Source: Porites lobata (taxonomy: Eukaryota; Cnidaria; Anthozoa; Scleractinia; Poritidae). From it: 64,000 nt of DNA. Of the stretch, positions 37,345 through 48,975 are shown piece by piece. Each line of letters opens with the position of its first letter. Within the stretch, counting starts at the first letter, position 1. The notes below the pieces were generated by a model that was given only the letters and a program-made list of their open reading frames with translations, had not been told where the DNA came from and did no database searches. The translations under genes were made by a program, and so were the position numbers. Location of the stretch: contig CALNXK010000031.1 of assembly GCA_942486035.1 (NCBI GenBank), forward strand, positions 1,800,001 through 1,864,000. Reading direction: 5' to 3'.

Positions 37345-37997
37345 GCTCATAACCGCGCTGTGACCATATATTGTAAATGAAATCGTCATTGTGCCAGCAA
37401 AAAACATTTTCAGTTTGTATTTTTCTCTCGCGGTGGATACAACTACGTAACCGAAGGAAATCTTTTCGTGGCATGGTTAAAGTATTTTTAAAAACTGCTA
37501 TAGAATGCAACCCTTGGAAACACAGACAGCCACAAAAGTTAGTACTCGACCAACAAGAACGAAGTAAGTCAAGCATGTTTACATTTCTTGACGAAAGCAA
37601 AGTCACTCGCCGAAATCAGCGAAATACATATGCATCCTGTTTGGCCGAAGAAGATCTGACTCAAGCTAATAGATGCAACCAAAGGCTACAAAGCTCCCAA
37701 GCTATCCACCACGCCAATACAGTTACCTGTAGCATCTGTTCTCATTCAGCAAAACCAGTGTGGTAACTTCAAACAAAATAGCAAGCTTTGCACAAGCGTT
37801 GTACATGGCGACCAACGGGATCTTTTTCTCCTGCAGTTTATCTTGTGTAAGTGCATTTGTTCAAATTCACGAGAACTTCGGTTGTTCAACTGTAAACAGG
37901 CTAGAGTTCTGAGTTCTTTTTTTAAATAGTATTATCAGCGATATTTTTAGTTGTCGGGCAGAGCAAACTGGCGAGAATCTTGAACTAATAAAACATG
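37345..37997. other. Spacer between MITE and LINE; open frame of unknown meaning
   Basis: A 129-codon plus-strand frame at 37377-37766 uses an ATG and is Gln/Arg/Ser-rich. It has no domain I recognise, and codon choice looks unremarkable. I do not call it a gene. Confidence 0.3.
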
Positions 37998-38273
37998 TCG
38001 TACTTACTTACTTACCGCAAGCATGGCCCGCTGGCATTAAGGGCAGTAACGAAGGTCCTCGGCCACTCCTGTCTGTTCTGGGCCAGCTTCCGGCTGATGC
38101 CCCAGGTGTGGTTTAGGGTCTTCATCTCTCTCTGCCGTTCGTCGCCAGGTGTTCTTCGGTCTTCCTCTCTTGCGCTTGCCTTCTGGTGTCCAGTGTATGG
38201 CTGAGCGGGTGATATCACCAGGTTCTTTCCTAAGCACGTGCCCAATACACCTCCACCGTCTCCTCTTGATAAT

Positions 38274-39281
38274 AGGGAACTTAAGATAGAGACGTTTTCG
38301 GGGCGACGGCAACTTCAACCGGACGTGACATCATCATTTGTTGGATATTGCGCATGCTCGTGCTGACCACCTTGCCGTCGTGGTCCCGTCGGCGACGTGA
38401 AACTGGTCTGTTTGGCGTTGTGGCGAAAACGTGAGTATTTAACTTTCATTTCAATCAGATTTGTTGCGTTTAGCAACCAACATTTTGCAGATTATCGTTC
38501 TTAAATTGTCCTTGTTTTCTTTGAGGCACATTTCAAGCTCGATTTCCAAGCTCTGTTATCTAAACTTACATCTTTGAATGTTTCTATGTTTTCATGTCAC
38601 AGGGTCAAGATCCAACTTGGCAAACAGCCAACCGTAAGTGAGCTTGACAAGGACAAAATTTCCCCTACGAGCCAAATAAAAGTATCCAGACTAAAAATAT
38701 GAACTCCGATATTTCAATTGTGTGTTTTTAGTTCGCTAGTAGGTAATACCATGTACTAACTAGGCGTGGGAATACTGAAATAAAGTTGTTGCCGTTGTTG
38801 CTGTTGTTGCATGCAAGTATTTCTCGGGAATTATTTCGATACCAAACTAAGAATACAGTTCCTTGGTAGCATTTTAATGTTCCTGTAATTTGCAAGGCTT
38901 CGGCAAGCCTGTGGAGATCTTTTTTTTTTTCAACACGAAATTCTGCCTTGAACTCAGCTGCATCCCGCATGTTTTTTAGCGTGAACGGATCGTAACTGTC
39001 CCGAGAAAAATCGGGATTTTTGGACTCATAATTTTCCCACAAAACGAGAAACGCTTCATCCGATACATGTTGTCTGCATAGCAAATATTTCTTCTCTTAA
39101 TTCTTTATGTGAAGCCATATTTTCCTCTTCGGTATTCTTCTAATTAAAGGCGCCGTCCTTCTGAGTTCACTGCGATCTTAATGTTCTATTTTTGATGGGA
39201 AGCGACGGCTGCCTTAACTCCAGGCTGTCTCTGCCAGTCCGGTCGCCGTCGCCCCGAAAACGTCTCCATCTTAAGTTCCCT
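38274..39281. mobile_element. PIF/Harbinger-derived non-autonomous element inside the LINE
   Basis: Ends AGGGAACTTAAGATAGAGAC and the complement of the right end agree over about 37 bp. The element is bounded by AAT direct repeats (38271-38273, 39282-39284), the 3-bp duplication usual for Harbinger. On the minus strand near 39090-38810 it encodes a piece like the N-terminus of coral Harbinger nucleases (S-Y-D-P-F-T-L, A-E-F-R-V-E-K, L-A-E-A-L-Q). The catalytic DDE part is missing. Removing it rejoins the LINE reading T-M-E-T-I to K-R-R-R-W. Confidence 0.85.
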
Positions 39282-39427
39282 AATGGTCTCCATGATGTCT
39301 TGACGACAACGATCAAGCAGTTGTCCATTTGAGATGGTCTTGGGCCAGAAGATTCTCAGGATTCTTCGCAGGCTCTTTGTATGGAAAACGGAGAGCTTGT
39401 TAAGGTCACTGGCAGTCATTCTCTAAC

Positions 39428-39752
39428 ACTCAAAACTCATTAAAACATGAGACTAAACTAAGTAGCTTTAAAAGACGCTTGAAAAAAAATTGACGTCACA
39501 CAGTTATATTGATCTGTAAATACTTATATTATAATTGTTATTGAACTGTAGGTAGTTTTATTTTATTTTATTACTGACATATTCACAGATTTTTATATCG
39601 TGAATAGATATTCTCTATTGTATCTTAGTGTTTTTGTTTTCCTCTTTTCGCTATTGTTACTTGTGGCAATACCTGCAAAATAGCGATACTTGCGATACTG
39701 TGATGAGCTAAGCGTATTTGACCACATTAATAAAAGTTACATACTTACTTAC
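39428..39752 (+). mobile_element. Plus-strand retroelement 3' tail inserted in the LINE
   Basis: AT-rich sequence ending AATAAAAGTTACATACTTACT, a short tandem ACTT tail typical of RTE-like 3' ends, in the opposite orientation to the host LINE. LINE coding resumes on both sides. Edges are approximate. Confidence 0.55.
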
Positions 39753-41878
39753 TCTAAGCCGTATAACAGGGTACAGAGTAAACAGCTCTGTTAGAGCTTC
39801 AGCTTGGTCTTTATGCTGTAGTGCTGGGATCTCCAAACATTGTTGAGCATTCTGAAGGCATTTCTGGACTTGCTGAGACGGTTTTTTACGTCATTGCCTG
39901 CTCCTCCATCACATCTAACAGTGCTTCCTAAATAGATAAACTCCTCAGTCGTAGGTAAGATCTTCTCTATTCACCTGCACCCGTGGGACTTTTGGACGTT
40001 CAATGTCATCACCTCCGTCTTCTTTTGGCTGATCATCAGGCCTATCTGCTGAGTGTATGTGTTAAGTCGAGATGTTTTCTCCTGGATGCGTTGGTGGGTG
40101 TGGGAGACCGGGGCCAGGTCAGCAGCAAAATCCAGGTCTTCAAGTGCTGATAAGAGGATCTATCATATGCCTCTCGTCTTATCTTCCGTAGTTCGCCGCA
40201 TCACCCAGTCAATTGTGATGTTGAACAGAAAAGCCGACATCACAAAGCCTTTCCTCACTCCAGTCTTCTCTTGGAAACTGTGGTCGCTGTTTCCTACTTT
40301 GCATGTAAAATTGTTGTAAAAGCTCTTGATCATGATGAGAAGGACAATTTGTTGTTGTATTCCATATGCACGGAGTATGCGTCAAAGGCTGTCACTGTGG
40401 ATGCTGTCGAAAGCCTTCTCGAAGTCCACAAAGTTGATTTAGAGCGGTCTCTGTCATTCCGTGCACTGCACGATGATGTTACGCAGCGTGAATATTTGGT
40501 CTATACTTCCCTCAGCTGTTGGTCTACTGCATCATTTAGCCGCTGGATCATTATCTTTACGAGGATCTTGCAAGGAATGGATAAAAGTGTGATTCCCCGG
40601 CAATTATTGCAATTGTTAAGGGCTCCCTTCTTCGGGATCTTTACAGTGATACCCTCTAACCAGTCGCTTGGTATCTCCTTTCTTTCCCATATGGTTGTAA
40701 AGTGTGGAAGAAGTGTCTCGGCTTTAAGTTCAAGGGCTGCCTTGAACAATTCTGCTTTAAGGTTGTCCTGTCTGGGGGCTTTACTATTTTTCAGGGACTT
40801 GATTGCTGAGAAGATCTCTTCCTTCTCTGGTGGTGCAGTGTTACCGTCAAGCTCATGCTCTTCTTCCTAGACGTCAGCTTCTGCTGTTGGTGAAGGCCTG
40901 TTCAGGGCTTCACTGAAGTGTTTTGCCCAGCAAGTGTCTATTTCCGCTTATGATATTCGCAATCCTCCCTGTTTGTTTCTAACTGGTGCATCAGTAGGTT
41001 TCCGATACTTGCCGCAGACTACCTTCAGTTGGTGATCTTGTACACCTTCCCTTGCTCTCCTTTAGTGGTTGCGTGTTCTGCCTGGCTTGCAAGGTCATCC
41101 ATGAACGCTCGTTTGTCTGCTCTTGCCAATCTCGTGTTCACTTTTCTGTCTGCCTCTTGGTACTGCTGCTTGGGCCTTTCTTTCAGCCTCTCGGACTTGG
41201 CCTCAATGAACTGTTTCTTCAATTCTCTCCTGGTATTAATGACTTGCCAAGTATCTGCTATGATACATTCCTTCTTCTTCATTACTCTTGTACCCAAGCA
41301 GGCTTTACTGATCTGAAGGTATGCTATTTTCACTTGCTCATGCTTGATGCTCACATCTTCCTGATCAGACTGCGTGTAGTCCTCCCAATCTACCAGGTCT
41401 TGAAACTTATTTCGTCAGATGCAGAACAAAGTTACTTCTGACTTTGGCGTATTGCAATTTCTCCACGTCAATGTTACCACAACCATATGGTGATCGCTGC
41501 CAACGTCAGCTCCCCTCTTCACTCTGACATCTATAAGTAACCGCTGCCAGGTACCGTTGATCATGAAATGGCCTATTTTCCTTTCGTTGGAAGAGTACCG
41601 GGTCATCTTGTGGATATCGCTGTGTGGAAAGAACGTCCCTCCGATGACGAGGTCGTAATTTGTGCAGAATTCCACCAGCCTCTCTCCATTCTCATTTATG
41701 GTGCCACAGCCCTCTCTTTCCATGGTTCTCTCGTACTTGGTGTTATCCCTTCCAACCTTTGCAGTCATGTCCCCCATCACAATATTCACTTCATGCTTTG
41801 GTATTTCCTCTAACTAGGCTTGCATCTGATCATAAAATCTGTCTTTCACTTCTTCATCGTTGTTATTTGTAGGGTATG

Positions 41879-42634
41879 CAGGCCCGTAGCAGGGGGAGGG
41901 GCAGGGGGGGCTTGAGCCCCCCCAGACGTTTTCAGACTTGAATAGGCCTTATCACGGTTTTGACGAGTAGGCAACCGCGTGAGAAATTACAGTGTTTGTA
42001 TGAGAATCTAATGTCCAAAAATTTCCGTAAAACGGCTGTTCTGAAAAAAATATGAATTGTAAACTAAATTTTCACTCCTAACGATTCTTCTGAAAAAACT
42101 TGAGGTCGTTACATGCAGCTATATGCGTTAGAACCACTTTTTAAAATTTTCTATACATTTGCCTGTAAACGTTTCCCGAGAAAATATTGCAGACAAATAT
42201 GTGGAAAATCTGAAGCAAGCGTCTGGAGAAATTTAAGCACAGTAACGGCCTCCAAAATTTGATAGTAAAATCCTTTGCTGTGTAGCGTTAGTTTACAGTT
42301 CATATTTTTTTCAGAAAGGCCGTTTTACGGAAATTATTCCACATTAGATTCTCATACAAACACTGTAATTTCTCACGCGGTTGCCTACTCGTCAAGATGG
42401 CGTCGAAAACCGTGATAAGACCTATTAATTCTGCTACAAAAGTGGAATTTTTCGACTAAAGTGGACAGCTGTCAATGGAAGCTAAAGTTTCAAAGTATTG
42501 TCGATCATAGTAAACTTATGTACTGTTCTTCTTATGTGCGATTTGGAATTGTGTAAAGGAACGAAATGGTATTTTTGCTCTGCCAAAAGCAACCAGCAGC
42601 TTTAAAATATCTGCTTGTTAAGCATCAAAATAGT

Positions 42635-42666
<32 letters not shown>

Positions 42667-42999
42667 CAATCCCACCTGAACCACCTCATGATGTTGCATG
42701 TTCACAAGGACAGAACAGTTGCTCTGACCCTTGTAGACGTAGCTAATGACTTCGTTGGGGAGAAAGAAAACCGACAGCAATTGTTTGGCAAATTTTCCGC
42801 GAACGATATCCCAAACAAGTTCTCTATTTCGTCAAAGTCAACACAAACGGAAAATTAGAGACAGGAACAAAAGGTATTGTAGACAAATGTAGTGATTTGA
42901 CATGTACCAAGAAGTATGCTTTAACCGAGGGACCGAAGCGGGGGAGTTGATGTGGGCCACTCGCTCAGCCCCAGTCATTTTATGCTTGCTACGGGCCTG
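41879..42999. mobile_element. 1.1-kb TIR element with CAGGCCCGTAGC ends
   Basis: The ends CAGGCCCGTAGCA and TGCTACGGGCCTG are inverted repeats flanked by perfect GTATG duplications (41874-41878, 43000-43004). It resembles the CAGGG-ended hAT-like elements elsewhere in the window. No intact transposase frame is visible in its right half (42430-42980), which may hold decayed internal sequence. A foldback is nested in the left half. Confidence 0.82.
41941..42426. repeat. Foldback element nested in the 41879-42999 transposon
   Basis: The left arm begins AATAGGCCTTATCACGGTTT and runs through GGCAACCGCGTGAGAAATTA. The right arm is its complement, ending AAACCGTGATAAGACCTATT. The arms are about 120 bp with small indels around a centre of about 240 bp. 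Confidence 0.8.
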
Positions 43000-43067
43000 G
43001 TATGTTTCATAGGGGGTATGGGGGTATTCCAGGATAGACCTAGGATGTTCCCCTTGCTTTCTTCCCT

Positions 43068-43361
43068 CAATTATAATAAATAAAATAAAAAATAATTCCG
43101 TTACTAATACCCTCGGCAGTATTTATAGCACTAATGCTAGAGGGGCCGAGCAAATATCTGAAACAAATAATTCAAATTGAACTTAACAGGGTTAAGAATC
43201 CCAACTGACCGGAAGCAAACCATCTGGCTATTTACAAGAATGGTCGAGGATTTGAACTCGGGACTACCATGAACAAATCCAGCTAGCGGCCAGAACGGAA
43301 CTTGAACTCGGGGCCTCCGAATTGCAAGTCCAGCGCTCTAACGACTCGGCAACGCTACGTT
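43068..43361 (-). mobile_element. tRNA-derived SINE, minus strand
   Basis: On the minus strand a tRNA-like head reads GCCGAGTCGTTAGAGCGCTG (A-box region), then GAGTTCAAGTTCC (B box). A body follows with a second GAGTTCAAATCC, and the copy ends in an A/T-rich tail with TTTATTTTATTTATTAT. The head lacks a plausible complete cloverleaf, so it is a SINE rather than a tRNA gene. Confidence 0.78.
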
Positions 43362-43679
43362 CTCCAATTTTTTCGGAAGAACCTGGATAGATATCATGCC
43401 TTTATTTGAAATTGCTCTGGCACCGATTGAAGTGGTCTCGGCAGATCATGGTAATAACTTTAGCTAACCCCCCGCAGATCAAGTGTTGGACGAGGAGACC
43501 CCCTACCTATATCTGCTCTCAAAGGCACTAAAACGTCGTCCCCTCCTTCAAAGGCCCTCTGGGAGTTGTCAACTACTGTCTATGATGTCTTAAGGGATTC
43601 TGTAAAAATGACTTAAGAACGCATAGCTGCTCTTGGATAAAATGCACTTGTTGTCATTAGAAGAATTGTCCAGATCTCC

Positions 43680-46600
43680 TTGTCAACCTCGACAAAGAAA
43701 ATACTCGCGCCAATACCCACTGTCGTCAATGCGAGTGCATGTTTTGGGAACTCCCGTGTTGTCATATGCATCTCCATCGGACGGATGCCGGCGTCGCCAC
43801 CGAACAAATGGATCAAGTCTATGCCAGTTATCGACAGTGACCCGTCTGTGCCCGTACGTTCATTTCCCGACAGTCGTACATGGAGCATACGTGTAGAGAT
43901 CAGCTCTGCTGCCATTGCAGCAAGATCTTCGATATGCGAATCCATCACTGTTTCATGTATCTTGAAGGCAACTGTCGCTGGCACAAGAGGGAACAACCTA
44001 ATGCGTTTAGCCGACCACCACCCTCCTGAGAGCCAACGAGCCGTCCAAACACGACACCTAGTTAACCAAACACCCTGGTAACAATATTGTTGATTGTGAG
44101 CGTATGCAAGTCGACAAAGGGCCATGAGGTTAATCTAGTCTGTGTGGAAACCAACCAGAACGACCGATGCCTCACCTTTCAAACCATTCAAGAGTTTTTG
44201 GCTTGGATGATCCGACTAAAAAACGGGGATCCTAATGGTAACGAAGCTAGGAGTGATTGCTCACAACTTTCAGGGTTATGACGTTTACCTGGTGCTGAAT
44301 CAGCAAGGAAGGAACATGAATCACCAAGGAAGCCATGAACCCGGCCCAAATCGTGAATGCGGCCAAACTGCTCTTTCTAGAATCAGTGCACTCGTCATGT
44401 GTCTGCCTTAAGTTTGTCATGTCAAATTCTTTTAATGTTTTGAGGCACATTGGCCAATGAAAGCATTCCCCTCAAGTACGCGCTCGGCTGGGGGAGGATT
44501 CAGGGGGGTGATGTGGCCTTGAATTCTCTGCTTAGAACTTGCTTAAGTCTAAAGCATCCTCTGTCATGTAGAGCCGTAAAGTAGCTAGGGTATATGGCCA
44601 AGTCGAGAGTGTCTTTTTGATGGACTTGAATGTTTCTTTGCTAATCAGGAACCAAGGAGAAAGTCACCTTAAGAGGCCCATGAGTAAGAGCTCAGTTTCT
44701 TGTCCTCGAGGAGCCAACTAGTGCCGTTTTCATAAATTCGGCTAGATATATATTTTTATTCCTTGGTATCTTTCATTTAACTGTATAGTATGTAACTTAG
44801 TACTTGTCAATCTTAGTTAGGACCTTTCAGTTAATCAATTCAAAGTGAGGTGATGAAAGTTTCTTGTTAATTAAAGATTATTATTATTAATATGGATTCG
44901 ACCCTTTTGAAGAAAACATCATGATTGCCTCAGCCCACAATCAAGCTTTAAGGTGGTTGTTCCTAAAACCGGATACCATTGCCCTGGAGCCCCTGCATGA
45001 TGGACCCTCCAGATTTATCAGACAGTTGTGGCCTTAGTATGGTTACACCACGTCATTGCGCAGTTGGGCACCACAGATGAGGGTCAGCCTCGTTTGCGTT
45101 ACGGGCAAAACGAAAGAGGGGAGGTTGCCGTTCACGACACTTCCAAGTACACGTTACACCTGGATGGGTATCACGAATCCACCCTTAACGTGTATGAATT
45201 CTATGGAATTCTGTGGCATGGGCGTTGTTAATGTTACCCCAATGGGAGAAAGCAGATCAGCAAAGTCAACTACGCCACCCCACACGATCAAGGGATCAAG
45301 ACGATGAAACCTCGACGCGCCTTGAATGCAGCCGGTTACGTAGTAGTGGAAATGTGGGAATGCGAATGGAAAAGAATGAAAGACGGAGACAAAGACTTTC
45401 CTGCTTAGGTGGAGCAGTTAAACATCATCACCCGATTGGACCCACGAGATGCTTTTTTGGTGGACGAATCGAGCCTATTGTCACCCATCGTGAAACGGGA
45501 GAGGACATTCATTACGATGATTTTACCTCCCTCTATCCATGCATCAACAAAACACGACCCTACCCGACAAGTCATCCACACATTGAGACAGAATATCACG
45601 CAACCAATCCAACCGAATGGGCTCAAGTCGTCTGTATGACGTATGGTCTCATCCAATGCAAAGTTCAAGCATCCCGAGGTTTGTATCACCCCGTACTACC
45701 CATAAGAGAAGCTGGCATGCTCCAGTCTCACCTTCGACAAAGAGCAACTCGCCAAACCATGGTACGACCGCTACCACTTGTATCCACACTCGGACGCTGA
45801 ACGCACATTCACAGGAACATGGTCATGGTGGAGTGAGGAACTCAAGCTGGCACTCGAGCAAGGTTACCAAGTCTATGAAGTATGAAACCTGGCATTTTGA
45901 ACCTCACTCTTTTCAAAGAGTATATCAACACAGCTATTAAAAGTAAAATCTAATCGGACGGCTGGCCTTTCCCCGATGTCGCCAATCATTCAGACCGTCG
46001 AGCCGACTACCTTCGCGACTACCTGCAGCGTGAGGGAATGGCACTCAACGCAGAGCGTATCGAGAAATATCCCGGTCGCCGAGCCCCGTGTAAACTCATG
46101 GCCAACAGCTTTTGTGCAAGGTCGGAGAGCAAACCAATAAGACAAGTGACGACCTGTCAAACAGCTGACCAGTTTTTTAACCTTTCCGAGGACTATACGA
46201 TGATCATACATGGCCTCTTACCCGTAGAGGATGAGATGTTGGATGTTTATCATTCTTTCGTCACGTCTGTGGGGGAACTCTCCTGTCGAACGAACATCTT
46301 CGTGGCCATATGCACCACGGCGGAATCTGGGATCCACCTGAGTTCTATCGAGAAGGACTCCTCCCGCTGCGAGATCGCGTGCTGTACGTGGATGGACTCG
46401 GTCATGTATACAGTCAGCCTTGGTCTGAAACGTCTACCACGCGGTAAGTACCTCGGACAGCTTAAAGACGAGCTGGACGGAGGTCCAATCATAGATTACA
46501 TAGGTCTGGGCCCAAACGATTATGTTTACGTGACAAGAAGCGGCAAACACTGTCACAAGGCATGTGGGTTTTCCCAAAATTACCGCAATAATGATGTCAT

Positions 46601-46830
46601 CAATTTTGATACCAAGAGGGCTTTGTTGCATGACGAATTGAGTGACCCGTCCCCTATAGCACGCACCTTGGTTGTTCGGTTGTTCATGACCCCATAAAAT
46701 CATGTGGAACGTCACGACCAAGACTCTCCATTCTGTAACGCAGACCAAGAAGTTAGAAACGGACTTTGACCAGCGCTTAATCAACGAAACCACAGGACAG
46801 CTGAGGATCAAGCCCTGACGTACAAGATTT
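43680..46830 (+). pseudogene. Broken family B DNA polymerase of Polinton/Maverick type
   Basis: Plus-strand blocks in polymerase order but in shifting frames. A Cys/His-rich zinc region occupies 43680-43985 (C-R-Q-C, C-A-R-T-F, C-C-H-C-S-K, H-H-C-F-M). An exonuclease-like part follows (G-H-E-V-N-L near 44112; A-H-N-F-Q-G-Y-D near 44252), then V-Y-E-F-Y-G-I-L-W-H-G near 45190. Polymerase motif A is at about 45515-45540 (D-F-T-S-L-Y-P), then G-L-Y-H-P-V-L-P near 45683. A motif-B-like N-S-F follows near 46105, and the region around motif C near 46390 is frameshifted so the usual D-x-D is lost. It then continues to Y-L-G-Q-L-K-D-E-L near 46450. Stops, frameshifts and an insert near 44456-44890 show it is inactive. 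No integrase, capsid or packaging ATPase was found nearby. Confidence 0.85.
44456..44890 (+). mobile_element. Probable retroelement 3' end inserted in the polymerase relic
   Basis: Polymerase-like reading is lost here and resumes at about 44900. The stretch ends with AATTAAAGATTATTATTATT, an ATT tandem tail as at non-LTR 3' ends. Edges are approximate and no coding block is recognised. Confidence 0.4.
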
Positions 46831-47628
46831 TGATCAATTTGTAAAGGGACAAGGGTCAATTCGGTACCCTCCTGCGTTCCCGCTTGTAAATATAGGGTTT
46901 TACCATTAAAAATTCACAAGTAAATTTTACTTTCAGTTTGGTGTGACTTCTTGCATGACACTTGCGGTATGTGATGAAGTCATGCTCCTCTCATCGGTCC
47001 ATTTTTGGCAGGTCCCGTTGTCTTTTTTACAGCTCCCATTGCTCTTACAACAATACTTTTTGACGGCTCCCATTCCCCTCTATGCCCATATAGGGTGTCC
47101 CTAAAGTGACTCCTTCTAGTAGTGGAAATTTACTATATAACATTATAATTTTTTTAAACGTGGGAAGATGTAGTCTTTTTCCCGAATTTGTCACACGCAA
47201 AAAGCAGGAAATGCTGCCTAAAGAACAAGGTATTCATCATACCCTCGCTGAAACGACTTAGCAAAAGAACTAGAGTTAATTTGGAAAACTGAGAGTACCA
47301 CTGAAAATTTTCTAGCTTAAACCCTGAATTACCCTTGAAAATAAAACTGACTCTTTACCTTTTTCACTATCTTAATGTTTTATTTAGCATTAATGGTCAG
47401 CTACAGTGTGTACATCGTAAAAACTCCACCACTAAACGACGAGGATATATTTACTTCTCTTCAGTGACTCTTCACAGAAAATTGTCTTAAGAAATCTTAA
47501 TAATCAGTTTTGCCACTTATGTCGCCCATACCAGCACCGCGTATATTTATGCTAAAACCGAACCTTTAATTGTTCCATGCCCTGAACGATGGAGTAAAAG
47601 CGTTACACTAATATCGACAGCTTGATTA
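46831..47628. other. Spacer between polymerase relic and paralogue B; nothing recognised
   Basis: AT-rich. It may contain the 3' UTR of paralogue B (AATAAA on the minus strand near 47394). No repeat structure is obvious. Confidence 0.4.
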
Positions 47629-48204
47629 CTACAAAATATTACACATGCAAGACTGTGGAGGAGACCGAGGTCTTGGTGCGGGCGGAGTGAAAGCCCTTGG
47701 AGGCGGTAGTGCCCTTGGTGGACTGGGTGCTCGTCCAGGCAGCCCTCGTGCAATCCTCTCCAGGCGGCCCTGGAATGACATGATGGGTGTAATGTAGAAA
47801 TTTTCCAGCCAACGCCTCTTGAAGTACATGATTTTAGCCACTCTTGTCCTCTTTCCCCCAATGACCATGTTTTCCGATACAGCAAACATGTGAGAAACTG
47901 CACTGAGCTCGTAGAATTCGTTATTGCTAGGCAAATCTTCTTTGGGGAAAAAAATCTTGCCTATCAGCTCATCTGGACTAAGTAGTACGACGAGTGTTAA
48001 AAGCGCGTCTGTTTCTGCATCGTTAAGGAGTAAGTAATTCTGAAAATTCCTTAAACGATTCAAATTGGGATTGTCTAGCTCGATAAGGGTTGCCACACAG
48101 TCAAGATAGTACATCAGTTTAGCTTTTGGATTCGCCGGTATTGTTGCAGTCGTCCCAATGTTCCTTACGCCAACTTCTTGTCTCTCACCGATAATTGCCG
48201 CCAT
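47629..48204 (-). CDS. Unrecognised 191-residue protein with C-terminal CaaX box (paralogue B)
   Basis: Single-exon reading frame from ATG at 48204 to TAG at 47629, paralogous to 26111-26653 and on the same strand about 21 kb away. The same core blocks occur in the same order: R-Q-E-V-G-V-R, L-M-Y-Y-L-D-C-V-A, S-P-D-E-L-I-G, E-L-S-A-V-S-H-M, V-A-K-I-M and A-R-G-L-P-G-R-A-P-S. The tail differs: a proline-rich linker of roughly 25 residues precedes the terminus M-C-N-I-L, so the last four residues match paralogue A although the linker has diverged in length and sequence. That pattern fits selection on a lipidation signal. A T-rich stretch ending CTAG just upstream of the ATG (near 48227) may be a 3' splice site. 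A minus-strand AATAAA near 47394 could be the poly(A) signal. The function is unknown. Confidence 0.83.
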   Translation of the reverse strand: MAAIIGERQEVGVRNIGTTATIPANPKAKLMYYLDCVATLIELDNPNLNRLRNFQNYLLLNDAETDALLTLVVLLSPDELIGKIFFPKEDLPSNNEFYELSAVSHMFAVSENMVIGGKRTRVAKIMYFKRRWLENFYITPIMSFQGRLERIARGLPGRAPSPPRALPPPRAFTPPAPRPRSPPQSCMCNIL

Positions 48205-48667
48205 CTTCTAGGTTTTAACGTTAATTCTAGGAAATAAATAGAACCTGCGGCTCAGCAAGCGGTTAGTATATTATGGGCTCAAATGAGTCTTATGCAAACA
48301 AGAACTGAAATGGAAGACACTTATTTTGAGTAACGAAAGGATGAGCGGCACCTATTATTCATTGTTTGTACTAACTGATGGATGTATCCTAGCTATTTGA
48401 ACTTTGTGCTGAATATAATCAGGTAACAGGTGAAGCTAAGGATTAGCGTTCATAGCACTCAGGGTAATACTAAGGCCATTTGTGCCAAAGAAAAAAGGGC
48501 GCTTAAGCAACAAGACGCAAACAGTTAGTATAAATAGTTCGCGGTCTTGTTCGTGTCTTAGTTCTGGTCCCGGATTCGCTTTCGAGTGGGAATGTGGTCT
48601 GTTTTCAAAAAAAAGCAATTCAACATAGCCTTTGTTTAAATAAAGAATGTCCTTCATAACCTGATCG
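48205..48667. other. Upstream region of paralogue B; no gene seen
   Basis: Likely 5' UTR and promoter of the minus-strand gene. Only short frames. Confidence 0.4.
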
Positions 48668-48975
48668 AGACCCCGTTTACACGTCACCGGCCTGATAAAT
48701 TTTTGAACGGACTTCTTTTTTTGTCTTTGCAGCCCGTTTACACTGAATCGTTTAAATTCTGTTACTAACAGTAATTTTTACCCGAGACCGTTCAAAGTTT
48801 TGCCAGGGTCAGCATTGTGCTGGCCTTTTAAACAGAAGTGAGTAACTAGGCTGCTGGCTTTTACCGCGCAAACGGTGCAAAAACTTGCATGCCACGGTTC
48901 AGGTGTTTACACTAGTCCGCGTAAAAGTGGAACCCTACCGGTAAATCTGATCAGGTCAAAATCCTGCACACTTTG
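48668..48975. repeat. Dispersed repeat beginning AGACCCCGTTTACACG (copy 2, inverted)
   Basis: The outer end, repeated CCCGTTTACAC / GTGTTTACAC motifs and the GCACACTTTGCCGC end match the copy at 23975-24300 in reverse orientation. Confidence 0.6.

Larger units (their letters stand above)
37998..41878 (-). mobile_element. RTE-like LINE, minus strand, broken and twice interrupted
   Basis: Read on the minus strand, endonuclease motifs (M-G-D-M-T-A-K-V-G near 41770; G-S-D-H-H near 41500) are followed by a linker. Reverse transcriptase comes next (I-P-K-K-G near 40640; C-R-G-I-T-L-L near 40600), then a C-terminal stretch (C-W-R-M-T-A-S near 39420; G-H-V-L-R-K near 38240; G-R-P-K-N-T-W-R-R). It ends in a TAAG-type short tandem tail at 38017-37998. 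Several frames are used and stops are frequent. Inserts at 38274-39281 and 39428-39752 split it. The 5' end abuts the TIR element at 41879. Confidence 0.86.

Noticed and set aside
37377..37766. A 129-codon plus-strand frame
   Set aside because: No recognisable domain or supporting copy. It lies between transposon remnants.
43270..43361. tRNA gene candidate
   Set aside because: A and B boxes are present, but the copy continues into a repeat body with an A/T tail and has no closed acceptor stem, so it is a SINE.
43613..44125. A 170-codon open frame on the minus strand
   Set aside because: It lies opposite the zinc-binding region of the polymerase relic, whose plus-strand reading shows ordered Cys/His motifs. 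The minus frame has no recognisable domain.
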